A stretch of DNA of 64,000 nt from Leptobacterium_A meishanense (GCF_037645805.1 NZ_JBBEXE010000005.1:1-64000), one strand, 5' to 3'. Positions 16,791 to 27,085 are shown, counted from the stretch's first letter. The notes: a model not told the origin generated them from the letters alone. Made by a program: numbers and translations.

Positions 16791-17674
16791 TTTGGGAATA
16801 AGTCCACTTTCAATAGTATTTCATGAGTGCCGCCTCCTATCTCATTGATACCGGAACGAAGAGAGTTATCATATGCGTAGCCTATATCTAACCAATCAAT
16901 AATGCCTACCAATACCATTGCGGTAACTGCCTTATCTGTTCGATAAGATACCCCTACCTCAAACCTTTCATCGTATGCAACTGCTGCTGTCCCTATCAGA
17001 GAAACTGGCCCTCCTTCTACAACTCTTGCTAAAAACGAAGGTTTAAAGACCCATTCGTACGAAAGCTCAAAATCATACCCTGCAGCAAATGCTACATGTA
17101 TACTTTCTACCGCCTGTGTAACAGTGGCATCATTTTCTTCAAACCGTTTTGTATTGAGAACTCCCGGAGATGATAACGACACAAAAAAAACCTCCCCTTT
17201 TAGAAGTGCCCCAATTCCTATATTAGGATTGAACCTACTTTGATCTTGAAGTAATGGGTCTACAGTATAATTAAATGCCTGTAGCCCGGATGTATTTACA
17301 CTAAAAAAATTCCCTCCTCCCTTCAATCCGAAGAAAAGATTGGTAGATCTTGAAATAGGGAGCTTATATGAAAAATCGATAAAAACGGCGGTTTCCTTTT
17401 CTATAAATGTTTGGTCATTTACAACTGATATTCCTAATCCTATTCTATCATTTATTGGGGTACTTCCAATAAATGTTTGGGTTTGTGGAGCATCTTCCAC
17501 ACCTTGCCATTGGCTCCGTAAATTAAAAATGAAGTGGGTACCTTCTCCTGCATATGCCGGATTTAAGGTATTCATAGTATACCTATAAAAGGCATTCTCC
17601 GGCTCTTGCTGTCCATAAGCAACTATAGTGCTAAAGAATAAGATAATTATTGGTATTTTGTAAATTCCCTTCAT
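16787..17674 (-). CDS. PorP/SprF family type IX secretion membrane protein
   Basis: 295 aa with a signal peptide (MKGIYKIPIIILFFSTIVAYGQ). It has the family hallmark near the start, ENAFYRYTMNTLNPAYAGEGTHFIFNLRSQWQGVEDAPQTQTF, then a run of amphipathic strands forming an outer-membrane barrel. In Flavobacteriia such genes typically follow the gene for a large T9SS type-B substrate, and the protein is thought to help secrete or anchor that substrate. That arrangement is seen here: it starts 19 nt after the metalloprotease stop. Confidence 0.92.
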   Translation of the reverse strand: MKGIYKIPIIILFFSTIVAYGQQEPENAFYRYTMNTLNPAYAGEGTHFIFNLRSQWQGVEDAPQTQTFIGSTPINDRIGLGISVVNDQTFIEKETAVFIDFSYKLPISRSTNLFFGLKGGGNFFSVNTSGLQAFNYTVDPLLQDQSRFNPNIGIGALLKGEVFFVSLSSPGVLNTKRFEENDATVTQAVESIHVAFAAGYDFELSYEWVFKPSFLARVVEGGPVSLIGTAAVAYDERFEVGVSYRTDKAVTAMVLVGIIDWLDIGYAYDNSLRSGINEIGGGTHEILLKVDLFPN

Positions 17675-17693
17675 TCTTTGGAATTGGTTATGT

Positions 17694-20600
17694 TTAATAT
17701 GTGATATAGAGCCATCCGTCCAGATCTATATTGCCGTTTCCTGACAGGTCTATTTGATAATAATAAGATCCTGCCGGAAGCCGTTCGCTTCTATTTTTAT
17801 AAAATCCATCCCAATTATTGAAATAGCCTTTTGCTTTAAAGACTTCATTCCCATATCGGTTATATACGGTAACTATTGCATTAGGATGATCCTCTATATT
17901 AATAATGTTCCATGTGTCATTTATGCCATCTCCATTGGGTGTTAAGGCCTCCGATACCAGTATGTCTTCATCACATACATCACCTTCCCCGTCGTTATCA
18001 ATATCTAGTTGATTCGGGTTAAAGGCTAATGGACAATTGTCTAATGTATCGTCTATACCGTCGTTATCATCATCGACATCACAGACATCACCTTCGCCAT
18101 CATTATCTGTATCTAATTGGTCTGTATTGGCTACTAATGGGCAATTATCATTCACATCTAAAATTCCATCATTATCATCATCAGCATCACATACATCGCC
18201 TTCCCCGTCATTATCTGTATCTAACTGATTTGCATTTGCTATAAAAGGACAGTTATCGTCAACATCTAATATGCCGTCGTTGTCATCATCTGTATCGCAC
18301 ACATCCCCTTCTCCATCATTATCATTGTCTGCTTGATCTATATTTGCTGCAAAAGGACAATTATCATCCGCATCAGCAATACCATCCCCATCAGCATCTA
18401 ATATAAACTCCCCTTCTGCGCAAAGCTCTATGCTAAATGTATTGATAGCCCCACCATCTAAATCAAATGCATCTTCTACAATTAGTGTCCAATCACCCAT
18501 TGTAGCTTCGCCATTAAATACAGCTAATGTTTGTAAAGGAAGAACGGTTCCGGAAATGGCCGGATTAAAACCACATACAATCGCATTTCCATCATCATCA
18601 AAAACACCTTGAATGTTTTCACTGCCACCACATCGCTGTGAAACTAGTGTAACAGAAGTTCCCGAAGGTGAAACTAAACGGATGGTAAGGTCAGAAACAT
18701 ACGTATGGGAGATGTCCAATGTTACATTCACATCTGTAATGGCCAGGTTGTCTGTTACTGTAAGAACGGAGTTAACTGTGGGCGTCCCCGAAGGGGATAT
18801 CGCAACCGGTGTATCGTTAGCAGTAAATGTATTACAATTGACTGCAATCGTTGTAAAACTAAATGGGGTATTGTATGCTCCCATTCCGCATTCATTTTCT
18901 GGCCTTACATGCCAATAATAAGTAGTTCCTCCCTGAAGTCCAACAGGTACATATGCATTGCTGATTACTGTTGCAGCATCAATAATATTGTTAAATCCTG
19001 CATCTGTTGCAATTTCAATATTGTAGGTGGCCGCTTGTGGATCGTCTATCCATGTTAAAGTTTCGGATAAAGATACATCCATAGCCCCATCTAACGGTGT
19101 GTTGAGCACAACGTCACTCAATGCACTAGAAATAATCAAACTAAAATTAATCTCTTTGGTTAATGATGGCGCTGTTGCAATTATCGTAATAGGATAGATG
19201 CCTGCCGGCACATTGTTTGTTCCACTAATCGTCATTTGTACGCTTGTTCCATCTACACTTGTTGAAGCAGGGTTAAACGCTACAGATAAACCAGCAGGAA
19301 GGTCTGGTATGGAAAAAACCGTTGTTTCTGAAAATCCTGAAAAAGTATTGTAGTCAAAATTTAAAATAAGATCATTCGGTTGACATGCAATTGCTTCCAC
19401 GATTGGAAATTGCATAACGAAATCGGCCTCCTGAATTGCAAAAACATTGCTATTCAATGCAAAAAATATGTTATTCCCTCCCCGTATTAGTATCCGGGCA
19501 TTATTGGTGTTTAATCCTCCAGGAATGACTACACCATGACTGCCATCATTGGCTACACCTTGTGCCAAGGTGATGGGAAATGTCAAACCTCCATCACTTG
19601 ACAACAGTATATCAACAGTTAATGCACTTATGGGTGCTACATCTGTATTAGCAACATCCCAAGTAATAATTTCTACAGTGCCTGCTTCTACCGGATTCCC
19701 CGTATTGTGGGAAGTCACTACAAAAGGCCCTGCAGAGCCTTCTACAGTTACCTTCATAGTGTCGGAATGTGTTTGTCCTCCTCCAGCTACATTGTCTCGT
19801 ACCACAAAAGCGAAATTCATTTCTCTTGACACATCAGAAACTGTTTCCCAAACATCTCCATTCGTTGGGTTTGTTTGCGTTAAAGCACCTGTTAAAACCC
19901 TACTCAATCTTGGCATGTAGCGTATTGGTGAAGTAGTCGGAGGCAAAGACCTGAAATTAGCCCCTTGATTGTTTGTTGAGCCAAAAACATCATAAGGCAC
20001 AATCCCGTTATCTATTTGTTCCCATGTATAAGTCAGTACACCTCCATCCAGATCGAAGCCACTTCCTTCCAAAATAAATGCGGTTGAGGCGGGGATTACA
20101 TAATCATTCCCTGCGTTGGCTACCGGAGGGTTATTGCCCAGCGGAATTTCTATATCACAGGCTGTTGTGGCAATAAAATCAGTTACTTGAAAAATACTAA
20201 AATAATGGAAATATGGGTCGCTATTGGATTGTACATCATTCTGGCCTGTAATACCGGCATATGCCATAATTGTGCTTCCACTTCCGGGTTCTACTTGTAC
20301 ATTTGTCCCTTCAGACTGAAATGACCAAGTATGGTTCGCTCCAAATTGATGGCCTACTTCGTGAGCAACATAGTCAATATCAAAAATATCTCCTATTGGG
20401 CTAGTAGTTGCTGAAAAACCACTTCCTTTTTGTCCATTGGTACAAACACATCCTATACATCCGGCATTTCCATTATTAGCATCTTGATGGAACAAATGGC
20501 CAATATCATAATTAGCCTCTCCTATAACCGCCGTTAATTCACTTTGAACTTCTGAGTTCAGGCTGCTCGTATAAGGGTCTGTCGCAGCATCTGTAAATAT

Positions 20601-21362
20601 TACCTGATCGGTATTTGCTATTACTTCCAGTGTAACTCCCAGATCCGCCTCAAAAACTGCATTTACCCTTGTCATAGTTGCATTAATAGCCGCTAAAGCA
20701 TCTGCTACGGTACCTCCATGAAAAATAGTATATTCTCCGGTAGTAGATACTGCTAATCGATATCTTCGTAATGTCTTGTCGTTATTATCCCGAGCTATAT
20801 TCCCCTGTTGTTTTTTCTGTTTTTCTCCTTTTGTAGTACAAACCAATGTATTTTCTTTAGTAGTACGGGCCGAACGGGTATAGGCTATATAATTGTTAAT
20901 TCCTTTTTGTCGCTTTTCTATAAAGACAGTATTTCCATCAGCTTGTCGCATCATACTCTGAAATCCTGAGGGAGATAGACTAAATCGTATAGTACTATTT
21001 GAATGTTCTCTACTATATCCTATATAAGAACGAATATTGGGGTATTTTCCAGTTAGTCCCTGGGCCAATACCGGAGCTTCATAAATCACAAAATCAATAT
21101 ACTTTCCTGTTTCATCCGGAAATTTCAAGATTGTAGAGGAGGCTTGTCGACTATTCCGCATAGGAATACCTTGCAACATGTTCCTAAGCATCTTTTCATC
21201 TAGAGAGAACGTTTTATGTTTTTCTTGTTTTAAGTTACGGAGATGTTTGTATTCAGGAGTGCTAACATTCGTGGTTTCCCTCCAATAATTCAATTGCCCG
21301 TAACCATAAAACGACAAAAAAAGCATGGCAATTGAAAAAACATACCGTAAGTTTGTATTCAT
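17694..21362 (-). CDS. Secreted reprolysin-like metalloprotease with T9SS type-B sorting domain
   Basis: 1222 aa. Signal peptide (residues 1-22), a propeptide-like region to about 195, then a metzincin peptidase domain with HEVGHQFGANH at 334-344 (zinc ligands H334, H338, H344). Ig/Fn3-like beta domains follow, then a P/homo-B domain (about 850-985). Next come four tandem thrombospondin type-3 calcium repeats of about 36 residues (DNDGEGDVCD and DDDNDGI motifs). The last ~85 residues (LTPNGDGINDTWNI, VYNRYGNEVFKAKGY, GWLYITY) are the gliding-motility-type CTD that routes proteins through T9SS. Exported and surface-attached or released; probably degrades protein. Paired with the PorP/SprF gene. 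Confidence 0.93.
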   Translation of the reverse strand: MNTNLRYVFSIAMLFLSFYGYGQLNYWRETTNVSTPEYKHLRNLKQEKHKTFSLDEKMLRNMLQGIPMRNSRQASSTILKFPDETGKYIDFVIYEAPVLAQGLTGKYPNIRSYIGYSREHSNSTIRFSLSPSGFQSMMRQADGNTVFIEKRQKGINNYIAYTRSARTTKENTLVCTTKGEKQKKQQGNIARDNNDKTLRRYRLAVSTTGEYTIFHGGTVADALAAINATMTRVNAVFEADLGVTLEVIANTDQVIFTDAATDPYTSSLNSEVQSELTAVIGEANYDIGHLFHQDANNGNAGCIGCVCTNGQKGSGFSATTSPIGDIFDIDYVAHEVGHQFGANHTWSFQSEGTNVQVEPGSGSTIMAYAGITGQNDVQSNSDPYFHYFSIFQVTDFIATTACDIEIPLGNNPPVANAGNDYVIPASTAFILEGSGFDLDGGVLTYTWEQIDNGIVPYDVFGSTNNQGANFRSLPPTTSPIRYMPRLSRVLTGALTQTNPTNGDVWETVSDVSREMNFAFVVRDNVAGGGQTHSDTMKVTVEGSAGPFVVTSHNTGNPVEAGTVEIITWDVANTDVAPISALTVDILLSSDGGLTFPITLAQGVANDGSHGVVIPGGLNTNNARILIRGGNNIFFALNSNVFAIQEADFVMQFPIVEAIACQPNDLILNFDYNTFSGFSETTVFSIPDLPAGLSVAFNPASTSVDGTSVQMTISGTNNVPAGIYPITIIATAPSLTKEINFSLIISSALSDVVLNTPLDGAMDVSLSETLTWIDDPQAATYNIEIATDAGFNNIIDAATVISNAYVPVGLQGGTTYYWHVRPENECGMGAYNTPFSFTTIAVNCNTFTANDTPVAISPSGTPTVNSVLTVTDNLAITDVNVTLDISHTYVSDLTIRLVSPSGTSVTLVSQRCGGSENIQGVFDDDGNAIVCGFNPAISGTVLPLQTLAVFNGEATMGDWTLIVEDAFDLDGGAINTFSIELCAEGEFILDADGDGIADADDNCPFAANIDQADNDNDGEGDVCDTDDDNDGILDVDDNCPFIANANQLDTDNDGEGDVCDADDDNDGILDVNDNCPLVANTDQLDTDNDGEGDVCDVDDDNDGIDDTLDNCPLAFNPNQLDIDNDGEGDVCDEDILVSEALTPNGDGINDTWNIINIEDHPNAIVTVYNRYGNEVFKAKGYFNNWDGFYKNRSERLPAGSYYYQIDLSGNGNIDLDGWLYITY
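17960..18390. repeat. Tandem ~108-bp repeats encoding TSP type-3 motifs
   Basis: About four near-identical 108-bp units within the metalloprotease gene, each encoding DxDNDGEGDVCDxDDDNDGIxD and a NCP motif. Such identity permits copy-number change by slippage or recombination. Confidence 0.75.
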
Positions 21363-21425
21363 TGGTTATGCAGGTTTTTGGATAACGAATATATGTTTTT
21401 TATTTTTATTTTGCTTCATCTATAA

Positions 21426-22361
21426 GTGGTTACATACAAGAACATAAAAGAGTTTAACAACCCTGTTCATACGGCAATTACTATCGGAACCTTTGATGGT
21501 GTACATTTAGGTCACCAAAAAATAATAAAACGTTTGATTGCTACTTCTCGAGCAAATGAGCTAAATGCTACCATACTCACTTTTTTCCCTCATCCAAGAA
21601 TGGTTTTGCAACAGAATGAGGAATTGAAACTAATTACAACCTTAGAGGAAAAAATAGCACTTTTAAAAAAAATGGGGCTCGATCAATTGATTATACATCC
21701 TTTCACAAAAGATTTTTCAAGACTTTCGGCACATGAATTTGTAACAGAGTTATTAGTTAACCAACTGCACGTAAAAAAAATGATTGTCGGGTACGACCAT
21801 CGTTTTGGAAGAAACCGGACTGCTACGATAAAAGACCTTGTAGAATATGGTGATTCTTATCATTTTGAGGTGGAAGAAATCTCTGCCGAGGAAATCAATG
21901 AAGTCTCTATTAGTTCTACAAAAATCAGAAAGGCACTTCATGAAGGCGATATAGCAACTGCTAACCTTTATTTGGGATATCCTTTTATGCTGACAGGAAT
22001 TATTACACAAGGCAAAGGGTTGGGAAAACAATTAACATTTCCTACAGCAAACTTATACATTGAGGAAACTTATAAGCTGATCCCTAAAAATGGTGCCTAT
22101 ATTGTGAAAAGCCTTTTGAAGGAACGGGAGGTTTATGGCATGATGAATATTGGTTATAACCCAACTGTAAACGGAACAAAAAAGACCATTGAAGTACATT
22201 TTTTTGATTTTGATGAAGATTTATACGGCCAAAAAATACAGGTACATTTACTAGAGCGTCTCCGGAATGAGCAAAAATTTGATTCTGTAGCTGTTTTGAA
22301 AGAGCAACTTAAAAAAGATAAAGAAAATGCGCTGGCATACATAAAGAACTCCAATGCTTAA
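21426..22361 (+). CDS. ribF: Bifunctional riboflavin kinase / FAD synthetase
   Basis: 311 aa from a GTG at 21426; no better ATG exists upstream of the conserved GTFDGVHLGH (residues 21-30). The N-terminal nucleotidyltransferase domain makes FAD from FMN. The C-terminal riboflavin kinase domain (from about 185: GIITQGKGLGKQLTFPTANLY) phosphorylates riboflavin and keeps the PTAN motif. The stop overlaps the next gene by 8 nt. It supplies the flavin used by enzymes such as the acyl-CoA dehydrogenase in this window. Confidence 0.95.
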   Translation: MVTYKNIKEFNNPVHTAITIGTFDGVHLGHQKIIKRLIATSRANELNATILTFFPHPRMVLQQNEELKLITTLEEKIALLKKMGLDQLIIHPFTKDFSRLSAHEFVTELLVNQLHVKKMIVGYDHRFGRNRTATIKDLVEYGDSYHFEVEEISAEEINEVSISSTKIRKALHEGDIATANLYLGYPFMLTGIITQGKGLGKQLTFPTANLYIEETYKLIPKNGAYIVKSLLKEREVYGMMNIGYNPTVNGTKKTIEVHFFDFDEDLYGQKIQVHLLERLRNEQKFDSVAVLKEQLKKDKENALAYIKNSNA

Positions 22362-23676
22362 TAATTTCTTATTTAAACACATTGACAATAGTGCACTAAT
22401 TGTTTTCCGAATTATTTTTGGGTTATTGCTTTTTTTAGAATCTGTTGGAGCTATTTTCACCGGATGGGTAAAAAGAACTTTTATCGAACCCGAATTTACC
22501 TTTAGCTTTATCGGTTTTGAATGGTTGCAACCACTCCCTAGTTATTGGATGTATGCCTATTATGCTGTTATGGGAGTTTTTGGACTGTTAGTAATGATTG
22601 GCTATAAATACCGCTATAGCTTAGGAATGTTTACACTCATGTGGACAGCTACCTACTTGATGCAAAAAGCTTCTTATAACAACCATTACTATCTGCTTAT
22701 TCTGATTTGCTTATTGATGCTAATGCTTCCTGCGCATCGTTATTTGTCTTTTGATGCTAAAAAAAATCCTTCCATAAAAGCACTTTCCATGCCACAATGG
22801 AGCTCTTGGATACTGATTTTTCAAATGTGGATTGTATATACTTATGCAGCCATCGCAAAATTATATCCTGATTGGCTTGACTTGACCGTTGTAAAAATCT
22901 TAATGTCGGGCAAAAAAGAATATCCTCTCGTAGGAGAGCTTTTACAAAATTCTTTTGTGCAAGGTTTTATTGCTTATTCAGGGATTTTATTTGACTTTCT
23001 TATTATTCCGCTATTGCTTTGGAAACCCACACGAAAAGTAGCTTTTTTAGCAGCTATTTTCTTCCATCTTTTTAATTCTCTTGTATTTCAGATAGGCATA
23101 TTCCCTTATTTGTCACTCGCTTTTATCCTTTTCTTTTTTGACCCCAAAACCATTCGGAATATCTTTCTAAAAAAGAAACCCGTTTATAAAGGAAGTGATG
23201 TGCACATTCCAAAGTCACCCATAAAAAAGCCCTTAATTGTTCTTGGAGCTCTTTATTTTAGTATTCAAATAGGACTGCCATTACGACATTGGCTTATTAA
23301 AGATGATGTTTTATGGACAGAAGAAGGCCATCGAATGAGTTGGCGCATGATGCTCCGGTCAAAAAGTGGCTATATTCATTTTAAAGTAGTTGATAAAAAA
23401 ACCGGAAAAAGCTCTATTGTAAAACCAAAAGACTATTTAACTAAAAAGCAGCAACGAATTGTAGCTACCAAACCTGATGTCATCTGGCAGTTTGCACAAT
23501 ATCTCAAAGAAAAAAATGCATTCCAAGGAGAAAATGTCGCCATTTATGCAATCGGAAAATTAAGCGTAAACAATCACTCCTTTAAAACTTTAATAGACCC
23601 AGAGACAGATTTGGCTTCCGAAAAATGGTCTCACTTCAAACATCATGATTGGATACTCCCCTACAAAGGCCAATAA
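22354..23676 (+). CDS. HTTM-domain (vitamin K-dependent gamma-carboxylase-like) membrane protein
   Basis: 440 aa. The first ~275 residues form a multi-helix membrane domain of the HTTM type, with RIIFGLLLFLES near the start and the motif YTYAAIAKLYPDW in the middle. A soluble C-terminal domain (about 310-440) includes RHWLIKDDVLWTEEGHRMSWRMMLRSK, the pattern shared with vitamin K-dependent gamma-glutamyl carboxylase homologues. The bacterial function is not established; carboxylation of protein Glu is only a suggestion. Overlaps ribF by 8 nt, so co-translated. Confidence 0.85.
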   Translation: MLNNFLFKHIDNSALIVFRIIFGLLLFLESVGAIFTGWVKRTFIEPEFTFSFIGFEWLQPLPSYWMYAYYAVMGVFGLLVMIGYKYRYSLGMFTLMWTATYLMQKASYNNHYYLLILICLLMLMLPAHRYLSFDAKKNPSIKALSMPQWSSWILIFQMWIVYTYAAIAKLYPDWLDLTVVKILMSGKKEYPLVGELLQNSFVQGFIAYSGILFDFLIIPLLLWKPTRKVAFLAAIFFHLFNSLVFQIGIFPYLSLAFILFFFDPKTIRNIFLKKKPVYKGSDVHIPKSPIKKPLIVLGALYFSIQIGLPLRHWLIKDDVLWTEEGHRMSWRMMLRSKSGYIHFKVVDKKTGKSSIVKPKDYLTKKQQRIVATKPDVIWQFAQYLKEKNAFQGENVAIYAIGKLSVNNHSFKTLIDPETDLASEKWSHFKHHDWILPYKGQ

Positions 23677-23716
23677 TCTAATTTAAATAAGTTTAATTTT
23701 ATTTCTTCAATTAACT

Positions 23717-23724
23717 TAAATTTG
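23717..23724 (+). promoter_or_regulatory. -7 box of serS
   Basis: TAAATTTG, an exact TAnnTTTG match, 28 nt before the serS ATG. Confidence 0.55.
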
Positions 23725-23752
23725 TCGTTCCATTTGCTTAAAAAACTGATCC

Positions 23753-25024
23753 ATGTTGCAAGTACCTTATATAAGAGAACATAAAGAAAATGTTATTAAA
23801 GCATTGGCTAAACGAAATTTTGAGGCAGAACAGCTTATTGATGATGTAATCCATTTAGATGAAGAACGCCGAAATACCCAGGCTGAATTGGACAATTTCC
23901 TCTCACAATCTAATGCGTTTTCAAAAGAAATTGGGCAATTATTTAAAAGTGGAGAACATCAAAAAGCAACACTGCTAAAAGAAAAAACGGTTGCGCTAAA
24001 AGCAAAAGCGAAAGTGTTGGGAGAACAATTACATAGTAAGACAACTGCACTTACTGAGTTATTGTATAAAATTCCCAATGTTCCCCATCATTCTGTCCCA
24101 GCTGGAAATTCAGAAAATGATAATGAAGAAATTTTTAGAGATGGAGAGGTTCCAGAGTTACAAAAAGATGCCCTGCCTCATTGGGAGCTCGCAAAAAAAT
24201 ATGATATCATTGATTTCGAATTAGGTGCTAAAATTGCTGGTGCCGGATTCCCTGTATACAAAGGAAAAGGCGCCCGTCTACAAAGAGCTTTAATTGCTTA
24301 TTTCTTGGATAAAAATACTGCTGCTGGCTACACAGAGTTTCAACCTCCTCACCTTATCAATGAAACATCAGGATATGGTACCGGACAATTGCCTGACAAA
24401 GAAGGGCAAATGTATCACATAAAAGAAGACGATCTCTACCTTATTCCAACTGCAGAAGTCCCTATTACGAATTTTTTTAGGGATGAGATCCTTAAGGAAG
24501 AAACACTTCCTATCTGTTGCACTGCATATACGCCATGCTTCAGGCGAGAAGCGGGAAGTTACGGGGCACATGTTCGGGGCTTAAATAGATTACATCAATT
24601 TGACAAGGTAGAAATAGTCCGTGTAGAGCATCCTGATCGTTCTTATGAGGCATTAGAAGGTATGGTAAATCATGTAAAGTCTATCTTAAAAGAATTAAAC
24701 CTGCCTTATCGCATTCTTCGGCTCTGCGGAGGAGATCTTGGGTTTACCGCTGCCTTAACCTATGATTTTGAAGTGTTTTCCACAGCACAAGACCGCTGGT
24801 TAGAAATCAGTTCTGTTTCCAATTTTGAAACATTTCAAGCCAACCGCTTAAAGCTTCGGTTTAAAGACAGCAATGGCAAGAAGCAACTCGCTCATACATT
24901 GAATGGAAGTGCATTGGCACTGCCAAGAGTGCTTGCTGGTATATTGGAAAATTACCAAACACCTGAAGGTGTTAAAATCCCTAAAGTGCTTGTCCCTTAT
25001 ACCGGATTTGATATTATTTCATAA
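23753..25024 (+). CDS. serS: Seryl-tRNA synthetase
   Basis: 423 aa. N-terminal antiparallel coiled-coil arm (about residues 25-100) that grips the tRNA-Ser variable arm. A class II core follows: TAEVPITNFFRDEIL, motif 2 CFRREAGSYGAHVRGLNRLHQF, LEISSVSNFETFQANRLKLRF, and motif 3 LNGSALALPRVLAGILENYQ. Charges tRNA-Ser, and tRNA-Sec where present. Its own promoter box is upstream, and the nearest terminator is 170 nt downstream. Confidence 0.97.
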   Translation: MLQVPYIREHKENVIKALAKRNFEAEQLIDDVIHLDEERRNTQAELDNFLSQSNAFSKEIGQLFKSGEHQKATLLKEKTVALKAKAKVLGEQLHSKTTALTELLYKIPNVPHHSVPAGNSENDNEEIFRDGEVPELQKDALPHWELAKKYDIIDFELGAKIAGAGFPVYKGKGARLQRALIAYFLDKNTAAGYTEFQPPHLINETSGYGTGQLPDKEGQMYHIKEDDLYLIPTAEVPITNFFRDEILKEETLPICCTAYTPCFRREAGSYGAHVRGLNRLHQFDKVEIVRVEHPDRSYEALEGMVNHVKSILKELNLPYRILRLCGGDLGFTAALTYDFEVFSTAQDRWLEISSVSNFETFQANRLKLRFKDSNGKKQLAHTLNGSALALPRVLAGILENYQTPEGVKIPKVLVPYTGFDIIS

Positions 25025-25197
25025 ATAATTACAGTGTTAATCCTTTGAGAATCTACCAGTTACTATTTTTCTTCATTTTTTTTAGAAAAATTTGTAATCC
25101 TATTTCTCTTTTTACGTCTAACTATCCATAATCAGTACTTCACACATACAGTAAAAAGGTACTTATTTGGTTAATAATAAATTATTTTGGTTATTTG

Positions 25198-25228
25198 ACC
25201 CGGATCAAAGATCCGGGTTTTCTTTTTG
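25198..25228 (+). terminator. Rho-independent terminator between serS and the TPR gene
   Basis: 9-bp stem ACCCGGATC/GATCCGGGT with a 3-base loop and a T-rich tail. It is 173 nt past the serS stop. The intervening 170 nt holds no ORF I can support, so it is either a long 3' UTR or hides a small RNA. Confidence 0.8.
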
Positions 25229-25261
25229 ATAATCTTAACGTCTTTTTCCTCTTAGTTATAG

Positions 25262-25269
25262 TATCTTTG
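25262..25269 (+). promoter_or_regulatory. -7 box of the TPR gene
   Basis: TATCTTTG, an exact TAnnTTTG match, 20 nt before the ATG. Confidence 0.55.
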
Positions 25270-25289
25270 AATAAAGTAGGCACAAGGAT

Positions 25290-27074
25290 ATGAGATATCT
25301 TATTTCTTTTCTGTTTTTTTTTGTTTTTCAGAATGTTGTTGCTCAAAATGACCTATTGGCAAAGCAATATTTTGAAGATGGCAACTTTGAAAAAGCCGCC
25401 TTTTACTATGAAAAGCTATATGAGCAAAATCCCAATCGAGAAGATTATTTAAAGTATTTGATAACAGCATTTCAGCAGCTCGAAAAATATGACACAGTTT
25501 CAAGCATGCTGCTCCCAAAAATTGAAAATCCGTTTATTTCTCCGATTTTCATTGTGGAGCTTGGATATAACTACATGTTACAGGGTAATATTACAGAAGC
25601 ACAAAAGTACTATCAACAAGCTATAACCAAAATAGAGAAAAACCCCAGTTATGCTTTTTTAGTTGGAGATAGTTTTAAGAAAAAAGCACTTCTGAATGAA
25701 GCTTTAAGGGCATATGAAAAAGCCCTACAGGTGAAATCCAGTCCAAATATCCGTATAGAAATTGCTAAAATCTATGGAGAGCAAGGCAATATTGAGAAAA
25801 TGTTTGATAGTTATCTTTCATTAATCAATCAAAACAATGCGTACCTTCCTAATGTTTTGAGAGGCATCAATCAGTTTATTTCTGAAGACCCCAATAACGA
25901 GAACAATCTCCATTTTAAAAAAATATTACTTAAAAAAGCACAATCCAATCCCAACATTCTATGGAACGAATTGCTCAGTTGGTTATTTGTCCAGCAGAAA
26001 CAGTATAATAGTGCATTTATACAAGAAAAAGCTATTCTAAAAAGATCTGAAACAACTACTATTGAGCGTATCATGGACCTAGGGATATTGAGTATGGAAA
26101 ATGCTGATGAAGAAACTGCTGAGGCTATTTTTGAATATGTAATTAGAAACGCTAATAATAGAGCGTTACAATTACAAGCGCATCTTTTTATCGTAGATTT
26201 TGCATTAAAAAATTCTGATCAGAAAAACTATGCTGCTATTGAAGCTGATTTTCAAAAACTTATAAAAGAATTTGGTATTAGCCCGGAAACGATCAACCTT
26301 CAAAAAGAGTATGCTAACTTCTTGGCTTTTTATAAAAACACCCCTTCTGAAGGTGAACGTACGTTAAAAGAAACGCTGAATCTTCCATTGAATCGATTTG
26401 AAGAAGCTGAGGTAAAAATGGCACTGGCAGATATTCTGGTCTATGACGAAAAATTTAACCAGGCACTTATTTACTATTCACAAATACAAAAATCATTAAA
26501 AAACGATGTTATTGCCCAAAAAGCACGTTTTAAAGTAGCAAAAACCAGTTTCTACAAAGGTGATTTTGACTGGGCATTGACACAACTGAAGGTATTGCGG
26601 TCGTCTACAACTCAACTTATAGCTAATGATGCGATGCAGCTAAGCTTGCTTATTTCTGACAACTCATTAGAGGATTCTACACAAACAGCCTTAAAAATCT
26701 ATGCGAAAGCCGATCTTTTAGCTTATCAAAATAAAGAACCCGAAGCTATTACGTTACTAGATAAAATACTAAATGACCATAGAGGTGAACGCATTGAAGA
26801 TGAGGCTTTATTAAAACAAGGGGCACTATTAGAGAAGCAAAAAAAATATGATAAAGCACGGCTTAATTATATCAAAATTATAGAGTTTTACAGCGATGAT
26901 ATTCTCTCAGATGATGCACTCTATGCCCTTGCCGAGCTTTATAGCGTTCATTTCAACAACCCTGAAGAAGCCAAGAAATACTATGAACGAATTGTATTTG
27001 AACATCCTGACAGTATCTATTTTGTAGAATCCCGAAAAAAATTCCGGAAAATACGAGGTGACGCTATCAATTAA
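25290..27074 (+). CDS. Periplasmic tetratricopeptide-repeat protein
   Basis: 594 aa with a signal peptide (MRYLISFLFFFVFQNVVAQ). The rest is helical repeats with TPR spacing, such as AKQYFEDGNFEKAAFYYEKLYEQNP near residue 24, a second set around 100-160, and a C-terminal block (DKARLNYIKIIEFYSDDILSDDALYALAELY) like the YbgF/BamD type. Probably a periplasmic scaffold for envelope assembly. The specific partner cannot be told. It opens a plus-strand run that includes the two genes below. Confidence 0.85.
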   Translation: MRYLISFLFFFVFQNVVAQNDLLAKQYFEDGNFEKAAFYYEKLYEQNPNREDYLKYLITAFQQLEKYDTVSSMLLPKIENPFISPIFIVELGYNYMLQGNITEAQKYYQQAITKIEKNPSYAFLVGDSFKKKALLNEALRAYEKALQVKSSPNIRIEIAKIYGEQGNIEKMFDSYLSLINQNNAYLPNVLRGINQFISEDPNNENNLHFKKILLKKAQSNPNILWNELLSWLFVQQKQYNSAFIQEKAILKRSETTTIERIMDLGILSMENADEETAEAIFEYVIRNANNRALQLQAHLFIVDFALKNSDQKNYAAIEADFQKLIKEFGISPETINLQKEYANFLAFYKNTPSEGERTLKETLNLPLNRFEEAEVKMALADILVYDEKFNQALIYYSQIQKSLKNDVIAQKARFKVAKTSFYKGDFDWALTQLKVLRSSTTQLIANDAMQLSLLISDNSLEDSTQTALKIYAKADLLAYQNKEPEAITLLDKILNDHRGERIEDEALLKQGALLEKQKKYDKARLNYIKIIEFYSDDILSDDALYALAELYSVHFNNPEEAKKYYERIVFEHPDSIYFVESRKKFRKIRGDAIN

Positions 27075-27085
27075 TTATTTAAAAT

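Noticed and set aside
18029..18244. Plus-strand His/Tyr-rich ORFs opposite the metalloprotease
   Set aside because: They are antisense readings of the tandem calcium-repeat DNA.
17960..18390. Possible CRISPR array
   Set aside because: Repeat units are contiguous, in frame and coding; no spacers. I saw no CRISPR array in the window.
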